The position numbers and the translations under genes were made by a program. The notes under the pieces are model-generated. The model worked only from the letters and a program-made list of their open reading frames with translations, did not search any database and had not been told where the DNA came from. From contig JARXKR010000002.1 of assembly GCA_030271565.1 (NCBI GenBank), positions 24,301-36,339 on the forward strand: a DNA stretch of 12,039 nucleotides, in the 5' to 3' direction. This DNA is from Pseudomonadota bacterium. GTDB taxonomy: Bacteria; Pseudomonadota; Alphaproteobacteria; Sphingomonadales; Sphingomonadaceae. Positions 1 through 6,773 of this stretch are shown here, piece after piece (the first letter of the stretch is position 1; the number at the start of each line of letters is the position of its first letter).

Positions 1-109
1 CGCAATACTTCTCATGCTCGGGCCAGGCCGTGACCACCGCGGCGACGATAGTTGCGAGACTGGGATAGGGTGCGAGCTTGCGGTCAAATTCGGTTGGTGC
101 AGGGGTCAT
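1..109 (-). CDS. Unidentified protein, N-terminal 36 codons only
   Basis: An ATG at 109 overlaps the TGA of the acyltransferase gene before it in the ATGA manner, so this is the next cistron of the FkbH operon. The frame stays open to the left edge. The visible residues begin MTPAPTEFDRKLAPYPS and continue through an Ala/Val-rich helix-like stretch to WPEHEKYC. There is no signal peptide and no recognisable motif. The opening faintly recalls methyltransferases or other small-molecule enzymes of polysaccharide loci, but 36 residues are too few to assign a function. The translational coupling suggests that it acts with FkbH, the ACP and the acyltransferase. Confidence 0.7.
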   Translation of the reverse strand, partial: MTPAPTEFDRKLAPYPSLATIVAAVVTAWPEHEKYC

Positions 110-744
110 TCGTCACCCTTTCGCGCCAGGGCGTGGACGAAATCGCAGCCTCGCACCAGCATGTTCTGCGATCCCTGCCGCGCGACGATTCGGGCCGGGA
201 ATCCGCTGATTGTGACACCGTCCATCGGGAACGAGCGGGTCACGACGCTGTTCGTCCCGATCACGCAATCGTTGCCGATCCGCAGCGGCCCGTTCATCTT
301 GGCACCGGGGCCGATGTAAACATTGTCGCCGATTATGGGCGCGTCGAATTCGGGCACTTCGGCCGGGTCCATGATCACCGCCGACCCGGCGATCGCGGTG
401 CCGACGTGGATTCGGCAATTGCGCCCGATGCAGGCATCGCCGTGGATCATCACGTTGCCGTAATGCGGCAAGGCAATTCCCGGGCCGAACACATAAAGAC
501 TGATCGAAAACCCTAGTCGCAGAGACAATCGCCGGAACCACAGGATCATCGGCGCGCGGAGCACAAACGGCACACGAATCGCATCGAGCCATTCGAGTAG
601 CCGCATCAGCACCAGAAACCGGGCGACCGGATTGAACAGGAATTCGAACACCGGCCGCCGTCCCGAGCGGCTGTGATAGTCGGCCGCGATGAACGCCTTG
701 CAATCGCGCCAGTTGTGGATGCGGTTTTCCGGAGTAGCGGGCAT
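106..744 (-). CDS. Left-handed beta-helix acyltransferase, serine acetyltransferase-like
   Basis: A 212-residue protein. The N-terminal ~80 residues are mostly helical, with hydrophobic stretches around 37-70 that suggest membrane association. From about 85 to 187 runs a hexapeptide-repeat left-handed beta-helix (IHGDACIGRNC, IIGDNVYIGPGAKM, PLRIGNDCVIGTNSVV) ending in GFPARIV, close to the G-N-P-A-K signature of serine/sugar acetyltransferases. H94 (LPHYGN) and H113 are candidate catalytic histidines. The family moves acyl groups from CoA, and sometimes ACP, to amines or hydroxyls of sugars or serine. Directly after an ACP gene and an FkbH gene, the likely job is transferring the ACP-bound acyl unit to a glycan precursor (inference). 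The start at 744 (MPATPEN) is preferred over an upstream in-frame start that would run through the ACP gene; the gap after the ACP stop is 11 nt. A CysE role in cysteine synthesis looks unlikely from context. Confidence 0.82.
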   Translation of the reverse strand: MPATPENRIHNWRDCKAFIAADYHSRSGRRPVFEFLFNPVARFLVLMRLLEWLDAIRVPFVLRAPMILWFRRLSLRLGFSISLYVFGPGIALPHYGNVMIHGDACIGRNCRIHVGTAIAGSAVIMDPAEVPEFDAPIIGDNVYIGPGAKMNGPLRIGNDCVIGTNSVVTRSFPMDGVTISGFPARIVARQGSQNMLVRGCDFVHALARKGDE

Positions 745-755
745 GTGGCTTGCGC

Positions 756-995
756 TCAGCCCAGCTTGGCGGAGATCGCCGCGACCAGGTCGCCAAGGTT
801 CTCGAAGCCGGTCACCTCCGAAGGCTGAAAGCGCACCCCGAATTTCCTCTCGGCGGCGAGGATCATGCGGACGTGGCCGATGCTGTCCCATCCCTCGACA
901 TCGTCCGAGGTCGTTCCGGGCCCAAGCGCGCCTTCGTATTCGAACACGTCATCGAACACCCCGTTCAGGCCGGCGTAAATTTCCTCATGGCTCAT
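756..995 (-). CDS. Acyl carrier protein
   Basis: A 79-residue acidic, helical protein with the phosphopantetheine attachment motif WDSIGH; Ser38 (D37-S38-I39) is the predicted carrier serine. It matches small discrete ACPs that partner FkbH enzymes. The cofactor would be added by the AcpS-type enzyme at 4269-4886, and the likely load is the glyceryl group made by the preceding FkbH (family knowledge plus context). Starts at 1016 and 1001 are also in frame. The start at 995 (MSHEEIY) is preferred because an AGGGGA Shine-Dalgarno lies 8 nt before it, whereas the same sequence is only 2 nt before the ATG at 1001. With this start the gene overlaps the end of the FkbH gene by 11 nt, implying translational coupling. 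Confidence 0.9.
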   Translation of the reverse strand: MSHEEIYAGLNGVFDDVFEYEGALGPGTTSDDVEGWDSIGHVRMILAAERKFGVRFQPSEVTGFENLGDLVAAISAKLG

Positions 996-2916
996 CGGCA
1001 TGTTCCCCTGCGCCAAATCCTTCGGCGATTACCGCAGCGAATAGGGCGGCTGCTGCGCCAGCGCCAGCCTCTTCGATGGGCAAGGTCCAGGTCTGTCCGC
1101 CGTCAGTATCCTCGCTATCGAGCCGGAAGCCGAGCTTGGCATAGTGATCCGCCACGATGGTGTTGCGGCCGCTCGGGCGATAGATACCGATCAATCGCCT
1201 TGCCCCGCGCGCGCGGGCCAGCGCAGCGAGTTGGTCCAGCACGACCTGCTCGACCCGGCGGCCCAGCACCCGGCAGCTCATCAGCCAGGTGTCGATCTCC
1301 CAGTCGGTCCCGCGTGTACGGCAGATCACCACCGAGATCATGCCGTTGTCGCCAAACATATCTTCCAGCCGGACCTGCAGGGTCATCACAGCGTCATCAT
1401 CAGCCAGTGCCGCAACTTCGGCCTCGCTGTAGCGCCGCGTGGTCAGGTTGAACTGGTTGGACTTGTTGATCAGCTGGGCGATCCGCGCGCGGCCTGCAGC
1501 ATCGAACGGCGCGAACCGGATCGTCATACCGAGCGAACGGAGATAATCGTCGATATCCCCGCTTGCCGCCTGCAACTCTACTCGCCGGGCATTATCGGCA
1601 TAAAAGCTCGCGCGTCGAAGATCCTCGTCGGCAAAACCGGCCGCTTCAAAATAGCTCGCTGCGGCGATCGTGCGGACATACCAGGCGGGATCGTCGGGCA
1701 GTTCGGGGACGGCGACCTGCGGCAGCTTCTGGCGGACCAGCGCCCGTTCGGCCGGATTGTCGTCGACGAAGACCAGCGCATCGAGTCCCACGTTGAGGGA
1801 CTGCGCGATTGCTTTCAGGTTGCTCGCCTTGTCGTCCCAGTTTGCCTGGAACACCGCCAGATGCGCCTCGCGCAGCAACATGTCGGGATGCTCGCGGAAC
1901 ACCTGCCGGGCGACCTCGTCGGTGTTCTTGGATGACACCGCCAGGACAACGCCACATTCGCGCAGCGCAAGGGCATAGCGCTGCAAGGCAAGGTGCGCTT
2001 CCCCGGTTGCGTCTCCCTGGGCCAGGTTGATCCCGGCCATGCCATCGTCGCCGATCACCCCGGCCCACAGCGTATTGTCGAGATCGAGCACCAGCACCTT
2101 GCGGCTTTTGCCCCGGATCGCCGCGATCAGGCGGCACAACGCGTCGGCGTAAAACGGAATCAGGTGATGGGCGAACGGCTGTTTTGCCATGTTCCACGCG
2201 ATCGGATCGTGCCACGCGCCAAGACCGACACGCGCAGCCAGCGCAGCGACATCGAGCAGGTGCAGGGAGCCGTCAGCGCACCTAAGAGCGAGCGCTTGGT
2301 TGAGAGCTGCGATCTGGTTGAGATCGGAACCGGCAAGCACCGCATCGAAACTGCCGAGCAAGGTGTCTGCCGGGGGCGGGACGGATTGTACGATCAGAGT
2401 CGGACAATGCGGCCGCAATCCACCCGTCATCGCGTCCAATTGGGTGAGCGCACTATCGATTGCTGTCTGGGCGTGGTCCGCATCACCGGGCGTGCTGCCG
2501 ATTGCGTAACTGTGATGATCGAGCGCGAGCAGTACCGCGTCACATCGCGCAGCATTGACTGCCGAATCAGCGTCAAGCGCGGCCTGCATCGTCTGGCCGA
2601 ACGGCCCGGTCACGCATTCGATCGCCAAACCGTAACGCAGGCCTGTGCCGACAATCGCCGGAATAATGAAATCGATGGTCGAATTGGCGATCAGGCCGAG
2701 CCGGAAGGGCGTCAGTCCGGCCAGCGGCTGACCGTAGTTGCGAGCCTTGTCTAGCAACCGTACGAGCTTGAGCAGTTGGTCGGCATCCAGGGCATGGGCA
2801 GCCAGCGCGCGCAGCGAATCGGCTGAGCCGCCGTCCAATTTGCGCAGCGCCTTGATTTGATCGCTGAAATCGTTCGGCGCGCGCGGCAGCCAGCCCAATT
2901 CCGCGAAAATCTCCAT
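985..2916 (-). CDS. FkbH-type HAD-IIIC enzyme, probable glyceryl-ACP synthase
   Basis: A 643-residue protein with the full FkbH layout. The N-terminal ~250 residues are SGNH/hydrolase-like (LGLIANSTIDF about 74-83, then a region ending GPFGQ). The HAD-IIIC domain begins at about 270 with KVLVLDLDNTLWAGVIGDDG (D278 and D280 are the nucleophile and acid/base aspartates), SSKN at 328-331 and VDDNP at 384-388. The C-terminal GNAT-like part starts with the family signature NKSNQFNLTTRRY (484-496). FkbH enzymes take D-1,3-bisphosphoglycerate, remove phosphate and load the glyceryl group onto an ACP; the ACP is the next gene. The product would be D-glyceryl-S-ACP or a related C3 acyl-ACP. The start at 2916 (MEIFAELGWLPRAP) matches the usual opening of the family. 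The frame is open further upstream, but that stretch is not family-like and would overlap the divergent gene. No strong Shine-Dalgarno is visible. Confidence 0.9.
   Translation of the reverse strand: MEIFAELGWLPRAPNDFSDQIKALRKLDGGSADSLRALAAHALDADQLLKLVRLLDKARNYGQPLAGLTPFRLGLIANSTIDFIIPAIVGTGLRYGLAIECVTGPFGQTMQAALDADSAVNAARCDAVLLALDHHSYAIGSTPGDADHAQTAIDSALTQLDAMTGGLRPHCPTLIVQSVPPPADTLLGSFDAVLAGSDLNQIAALNQALALRCADGSLHLLDVAALAARVGLGAWHDPIAWNMAKQPFAHHLIPFYADALCRLIAAIRGKSRKVLVLDLDNTLWAGVIGDDGMAGINLAQGDATGEAHLALQRYALALRECGVVLAVSSKNTDEVARQVFREHPDMLLREAHLAVFQANWDDKASNLKAIAQSLNVGLDALVFVDDNPAERALVRQKLPQVAVPELPDDPAWYVRTIAAASYFEAAGFADEDLRRASFYADNARRVELQAASGDIDDYLRSLGMTIRFAPFDAAGRARIAQLINKSNQFNLTTRRYSEAEVAALADDDAVMTLQVRLEDMFGDNGMISVVICRTRGTDWEIDTWLMSCRVLGRRVEQVVLDQLAALARARGARRLIGIYRPSGRNTIVADHYAKLGFRLDSEDTDGGQTWTLPIEEAGAGAAAALFAAVIAEGFGAGEHADEP
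1004..1009 (-). promoter_or_regulatory. Ribosome binding site of the ACP gene
   Basis: AGGGGA on the minus strand, 8 nt before the ATG at 995. It lies inside the 3' end of the FkbH coding sequence and is what decides between the three in-frame ACP starts. Confidence 0.6.
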
Positions 2917-3144
2917 CACCGCGCGCTCGCGCAGATTGAGGTTACCAGTGCGACGCGGTTCAAGCAGTTCGCGACATTGCACTGCTGCAAAAGCACAGCT
3001 ATTCGGCGAGGGTTCGGGGAGCAAAGCGATGCCGAAATATCGGGCATTCTCAATCCATATGCTACGGTCGGCCTGGCGTTGCGAGTTGACCAAGATTGCC
3101 GCGCCGTCAACCTTTGCGGCTGCACAGTGAGTTAAAAGATACCG
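2917..3144. promoter_or_regulatory. Divergent intergenic region with a short inverted repeat
   Basis: 228 bp between the starts of the FkbH operon (leftward) and the E2-like gene (rightward), so it should hold promoters for both. The only structure I see is GTTGAC at 3085-3090 and its reverse complement GTCAAC at 3106-3111, with a 15-bp spacer. Each arm also gives a TTGAC -35-like element on one strand, but neither is followed by a convincing -10 at normal spacing. A shared operator is possible but unproven. No small gene in this stretch looks real. Confidence 0.35.
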
Positions 3145-4269
3145 ATGGCAACCCCGATTATTCTGGAATCGATGCACGGCGCCAATATTGCCCGGGTTGC
3201 CGCACCGCCGCTCGCATCGGGTACTCTGGTCAGCACCGGACAGCTGCTGTTCGAAATCGAGAACCACAAAGTCGTGCAGGAAGTCGAAAGTCCGGCGGAT
3301 GGATTGCTGGTTCATGGGTTGGTGCAGGGCGACCTGCTGCAACTCGGCCAGCCCATTGCGTTTATCGCTGCTGAGGGCGACGATCAGACAAGACTGTTGG
3401 AAGCGTCAAATGCTGCCAAGGCACCCGACGGAGTTGGCTGGGAAGCGATGATCGCTGGCAACGTGGCTGGGGGCGCGCCTGCTGGCGCGAAGGTCAGCAT
3501 CGCCAAGGCGACCGAAATTGCGGTGCTGGGCAACGGTGCGGGCAATTCGCTCGCCGCATCGCTCGGTGCCTCGGTGGGACCGATCCGGCGCAGCGCAGCG
3601 ACACCGGCCTTTTTCAAGGACAAGATCCTCGATCTGCTGGTTTTCGAAGCCGCCCGGCTGCTCACGGAGAAGCGCTTTCGGGTGCTGAACTCACGCTTTG
3701 CCGACGGCGCAATCGTCCCGCACGAGCGGATCAAGCCGGGGATCAGTTTCGATGAGGGCAAGCGCCTCACACTTTACGCGATGGCCGATGTCGAAACCCT
3801 GTCGCTGAGCCAGGTTCAGGACGCAATCGTCGGCGGGCTGATGAAGTACGTCGGGCAGAAGCTGTCGCTCGAAGAGGTGGCGACTTCGACTTTTACCATT
3901 TCCGATGTCTCGGCGGTGCCGCTCAGCTTCACCGTGCCGCTGTTGCCGCAAGGTCAGTGTTTCATCATTGCGGTCAACCGGGACGAAGGCGGCTGCTTCG
4001 GGCTGAACATGACCTTCGATCACCGCATTACTGAGGGACTGGTGGCGGCCAATTTCGCGCAGGAGCTGATCAAGCGAATTCGTTCCTATGCGGCGGCCGA
4101 CAGCCAGCCGGTTCACAGCGCAGCGGGATCAGCTGCGGCGGTGTGCAGCTTCTGCGAACGCTCAGTCGAGGAGGAGATCGGCGGGTTCAAGCGGCGCGGG
4201 CTGCTCAAGATCGTCGATGGCTCGCATGGTGAAGTGCTGTGCTGCACCGCCTGCTGGGAGGGCTGGTAA
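3145..4269 (+). CDS. E2-like acyltransferase with lipoyl-like domain and C-terminal Cys cluster
   Basis: A 374-residue protein in three parts. Residues 1-76 form a lipoyl/biotinyl-type domain; the hairpin FEIENHKVVQEVESPADG puts K42 at the attachment position. Residues ~145-315 match the catalytic fold of 2-oxoacid dehydrogenase E2 subunits (STFTISDVSA, then MTFDHRITEG); H293 is the catalytic histidine, but the usual Asp of HxxxDG is Glu297. No peripheral-subunit-binding domain is evident in the linker. The last 40 residues carry C334xxC337 and C366C367xxC370, a likely metal-binding ribbon not normal for E2. No E1 or E3 gene is in the window. E2-like acyltransferases next to FkbH and an ACP are known from tetronate pathways (Agg4, AbyA4), where they acetylate the glyceryl-derived hydroxyl. 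Here the protein may transfer an acyl group to or from the ACP-bound unit (inference). The ATG at 3145 fits the lipoyl-domain start; its Shine-Dalgarno is weak. A housekeeping pyruvate dehydrogenase role is unlikely. Confidence 0.82.
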   Translation: MATPIILESMHGANIARVAAPPLASGTLVSTGQLLFEIENHKVVQEVESPADGLLVHGLVQGDLLQLGQPIAFIAAEGDDQTRLLEASNAAKAPDGVGWEAMIAGNVAGGAPAGAKVSIAKATEIAVLGNGAGNSLAASLGASVGPIRRSAATPAFFKDKILDLLVFEAARLLTEKRFRVLNSRFADGAIVPHERIKPGISFDEGKRLTLYAMADVETLSLSQVQDAIVGGLMKYVGQKLSLEEVATSTFTISDVSAVPLSFTVPLLPQGQCFIIAVNRDEGGCFGLNMTFDHRITEGLVAANFAQELIKRIRSYAAADSQPVHSAAGSAAAVCSFCERSVEEEIGGFKRRGLLKIVDGSHGEVLCCTACWEGW

Positions 4270-4886
4270 TGGAAACGCGGCTGATCGCGTTCCTGAGCCG
4301 GCTACTCGGAGAACCAGTCGAAGCGGAATCGCGGATCGCTCTCAGCTCGACCCAGCGGGCGCGGCTGGTGGCTTGGCTCAATGACAATGGTCATGCCGCC
4401 GATTTCGGCCGCTTCAGGTCGAACCTGATGACGGTTAGCGAAATTCTCGAGCTAGCCAGCGACGCAGAGCCGAAGGATGGGGTGGATGCGGCGCCGCCGC
4501 GGGTGGCAAACCAGTCACGCCCGCGCGCCCTGCACCCGGCTGCGGCTACGTTGGCCCCGCTCGGGCTGGGCATCGACCTCCAGGCGCTGGCCAATTTGCC
4601 CGAGAGTACGGACTATCGCAGCGACTCCTTCTACAATCGCAATTTCACCGAAGCCGAGCTGGCCTATTGCATCGAACAGTCCGACCCGCGCCAATCGCTA
4701 TGCGGCATTTGGGCAGCCAAGGAAGCGGTGGTCAAGGCCGGGGCGGCCCAGTCTTCGCCGGCCGGAGAATATCGCGGGATCGAGATCGGGCGCGATGTAA
4801 ACGGTGCGCCCACTTTTCCCGGTTGCATGGTCTCGATTACCCATGAGGCGGGGCTGGCCGCAGCGGTCTGCGTGCGCCTGACCTAG
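4269..4886 (+). CDS. AcpS-type phosphopantetheinyl transferase with N-terminal ACP-like domain
   Basis: A 205-residue protein. Residues ~99-203 are a holo-ACP synthase domain: LGLGIDL with metal-binding D103, NRNFTEAELAYC (124-134), WAAKEAVVK with E152 and K156, and VSITHE (188-193). It transfers 4'-phosphopantetheine from CoA to carrier-protein serines; the ACP at 756-995 is the obvious local target. The first ~65 residues (FLSRLLGEPVE... to TVSEILELA) look like an ACP four-helix domain, but the carrier-site motif reads ALSSTQR instead of D-S-L, so it may be degenerate. A linker of ~30 Pro/Ala/Arg-rich residues joins the two parts. The start at 4269 shares one base with the stop of the E2-like gene (TAATG), showing translational coupling. 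Typical AcpS is about 120-130 residues, so the N-terminal extension is unusual. Its stop overlaps that of the convergent gene within CTAG. Confidence 0.85.
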   Translation: METRLIAFLSRLLGEPVEAESRIALSSTQRARLVAWLNDNGHAADFGRFRSNLMTVSEILELASDAEPKDGVDAAPPRVANQSRPRALHPAAATLAPLGLGIDLQALANLPESTDYRSDSFYNRNFTEAELAYCIEQSDPRQSLCGIWAAKEAVVKAGAAQSSPAGEYRGIEIGRDVNGAPTFPGCMVSITHEAGLAAAVCVRLT

Positions 4887-6025
4887 CGCAGCCGTCCGAC
4901 CTTAAGGTTGAGTCTGCGGTATAGTCCCAGCAACCGCTCCCACAGTGCGGCCTCGGATGGATAGGCATCGTGGCGCACTTCGGGCCGGTTGAGATAGTCC
5001 TCGAGCTTGGCCTCGGACCAGCCCATCTTTTTGAGGAAATAGGTCTTGTCCGCGTCGAGCTCGCGCTGGCTGGGATAGGCGATTTCGGTAATCTTCTGGA
5101 GCGCTTCGGCGCGCGTCATTTCGCCGGTCATGACCAAGGTCGCGAGGTGCGGCTTGCGTTTGTCATAGCCGAATTTGCGCGGCAGCATGTAGCCCTGCCA
5201 GAACCGGGTGAAGACCGATTCATAGTGTTTGTAGGCATAGGGTTTGTAGCCGTAATCGCGCTGCAATTCCTCGATTGCCGCATCCTTTCGGTAATCGATG
5301 AAATCGAGAAACGCGATCCAGTGCGCGCGGTCGATCAGGATATGCTTGGCATATTTGATGGTGCCGATTGCAGGGAAGGTCTTGAGCTTGGGCCCGCCGA
5401 ACTGCTTCGAGATGCCGACGATGTTGCGCTTGTCGAGCTTGTGCCAGGTCCATTCGCCCGGCATCCGCATCCCCTCGGTCGCCATGTTCGATCCGGCGAG
5501 GATGTAATGCAATCCGTACTTCGCGGCTTGACCATAGACGACCCCTGCGAGTGCATTGTCATAGAGCACTTCGACATCGCGTACGTCGGCGGCGAACATC
5601 GCTTCCATCAGCCCGCGAATCTCGGGCCACTCGATCACATGGGTATAGAGATCGACCCCGAGGCCGCGCACGAGGTTGGCAATGTTGTTGGCGGCCACCT
5701 CGGCGTTCCAGCCGCTGTCCATATGGACAGCGAGCGGACGGAGCCCGAGCTGCTTGGCCCTGACCAGCGTGTAGCTGCTGTCGACCCCGCCGGACACGCC
5801 GATGATGCAATCGTAAGGCTTGCCGCGCCCTTGCTCCTTGACCTTGGCGACCAGCGCTTCGAGTTTGCCTTGCCGCGCTGCTGGATCGGGGTCGACGTAA
5901 TGATCGAGCCGTTTGAGGAACTCGCCGCAATAGTTGCAGACACCCTCGGCGTCGAAGCTGATGTCGGCGGCAGTGTCGTCCATCACACAGCGGGTGCAGA
6001 CTTGGTGATTGCCCGGATAGGTCAC
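4883..6025 (-). CDS. wbpG: WbpG-type N-acetyl sugar amidotransferase
   Basis: A 380-residue PP-loop ATPase. The N-terminus has a CTRCVMDD motif (C10, C13) and CNYC (C30, C33), a four-cysteine metal site typical of the family, followed by the PP-loop SGGVDSS at 78-84, which binds ATP to adenylate the substrate. Family members WbpG, PseA and relatives turn the acetamido group of a nucleotide sugar into acetamidino, using ammonia delivered by HisH and HisF homologues; both are encoded immediately upstream here. The start is GTG at 6025, one base after the hisF-like stop, and the length matches the family. The gene ends convergently with the AcpS-type gene, stops overlapping in CTAG. It acts in the cytoplasm on a sugar destined for O-antigen or capsule. 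A tRNA-modifying PP-loop role is unlikely given the context. Confidence 0.9.
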   Translation of the reverse strand: MTYPGNHQVCTRCVMDDTAADISFDAEGVCNYCGEFLKRLDHYVDPDPAARQGKLEALVAKVKEQGRGKPYDCIIGVSGGVDSSYTLVRAKQLGLRPLAVHMDSGWNAEVAANNIANLVRGLGVDLYTHVIEWPEIRGLMEAMFAADVRDVEVLYDNALAGVVYGQAAKYGLHYILAGSNMATEGMRMPGEWTWHKLDKRNIVGISKQFGGPKLKTFPAIGTIKYAKHILIDRAHWIAFLDFIDYRKDAAIEELQRDYGYKPYAYKHYESVFTRFWQGYMLPRKFGYDKRKPHLATLVMTGEMTRAEALQKITEIAYPSQRELDADKTYFLKKMGWSEAKLEDYLNRPEVRHDAYPSEAALWERLLGLYRRLNLKVGRLR

Positions 6026-6026
6026 T

Positions 6027-6773
6027 TCAATGCCCCCAGACTGCGTTGATTTCGGCTGTGGCGGGATAAGTGATCAGGACCGCTTTGTGCGGCCCCTGCC
6101 AGACAAACCAGGCCCCTGCAGCGACCGCACTGGCCCCGGAGTCGGTGGCCGCCTTGAAGTCGGCGAGCGAACCCGCGCCGCCGCAAGCGATCAGTGGAAT
6201 ATCGGTCAACATTGCGGCTTCGGCGATCAGGCTTGTGTCCATGCCCATGCGTGTGCCTTCGCGCTCGACCGCCGTCAGCAGGATTTCGCCGGCACCGCTC
6301 GCGGCCGCCTCGCGAATCGCGTCCTGCCAGGTGCGGCTACCCTTGCCGCGCAGCCGGTAGCGACCGAGCCAGTCCTTCTCGACATCGATCGAGACCACCA
6401 CCGCTTGCGCGCCGTGTCGTCCGGCGAGCCGCGTGACGAGGCTCATGTCAGCTAAAGCAGCGCTCTGCAGCGAAACTTTCTCGATCCCCAGCCGGAACAG
6501 CTGCGCGGCGTCGTCCTCATCGCGAATCCCGCCGCCCCAGCAGAGCGGCATGAAGCATTCCTCGGCCAGCCATTCAGCCATGGCGAAATCGGGCGGGCGG
6601 CCAGACCGGGAGGCCTCGATATCGACCACGATCAGCTCGTCGACTTCCTTGTCGTTGAAGATCTTCACCGCGTTGATCGGGTCACCGACATAACTCGGCT
6701 TGGCGAATTTGGTGGTCTTGTAGAGGCCGCCGTCCTTGAGCAGCAGCAGGGGGATGATCCGGTGGCGCAGCAT
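6027..6773 (-). CDS. hisF: HisF-like ammonia-channelling barrel subunit for sugar amidination
   Basis: A 248-residue (beta/alpha)8 barrel homologous to the cyclase subunit of imidazole glycerol phosphate synthase. It aligns without gaps at the N-terminus to true HisF (RIIP...KDG), but the catalytic Asp11 is Leu (RIIPLLLLKDG), while Asp130 in VVVSIDVEK is kept. Phosphate-binding glycine turns are visible (CWGGGI near 78-83, CGGAGS near 197-202). Loss of Asp11 argues against histidine synthesis. Together with the flanking HisH and WbpG homologues it should form the amidotransferase relay that passes ammonia to WbpG, as in Pseudomonas aeruginosa hisH2-hisF2-wbpG. The ATG at 6773 shares one base with the hisH-like stop (TGATG). 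A longer in-frame start upstream would run inside hisH and is rejected. Confidence 0.9.
   Translation of the reverse strand: MLRHRIIPLLLLKDGGLYKTTKFAKPSYVGDPINAVKIFNDKEVDELIVVDIEASRSGRPPDFAMAEWLAEECFMPLCWGGGIRDEDDAAQLFRLGIEKVSLQSAALADMSLVTRLAGRHGAQAVVVSIDVEKDWLGRYRLRGKGSRTWQDAIREAAASGAGEILLTAVEREGTRMGMDTSLIAEAAMLTDIPLIACGGAGSLADFKAATDSGASAVAAGAWFVWQGPHKAVLITYPATAEINAVWGH

Noticed and set aside
106..744. Serine O-acetyltransferase (CysE) of cysteine synthesis
   Set aside because: The N-terminal region is not CysE-like, and the gene is embedded after an ACP and FkbH, pointing to glycan or ACP chemistry.
745..891. In-frame upstream start for the beta-helix acyltransferase
   Set aside because: The added 49 residues are Arg/Pro-rich and lie over the ACP coding sequence in another frame.
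2917..3342. In-frame N-terminal extension of the FkbH gene by 142 codons
   Set aside because: It would overlap the lipoyl-like start of the divergent E2-like gene, and the added residues do not look like FkbH, which normally opens near the WLPRAP stretch.
4970..6049. A 359-codon open frame on the plus strand opposite the wbpG-type gene
   Set aside because: It mirrors the wbpG reading frame, shows no family motif, and would overlap the convergent gene structure.
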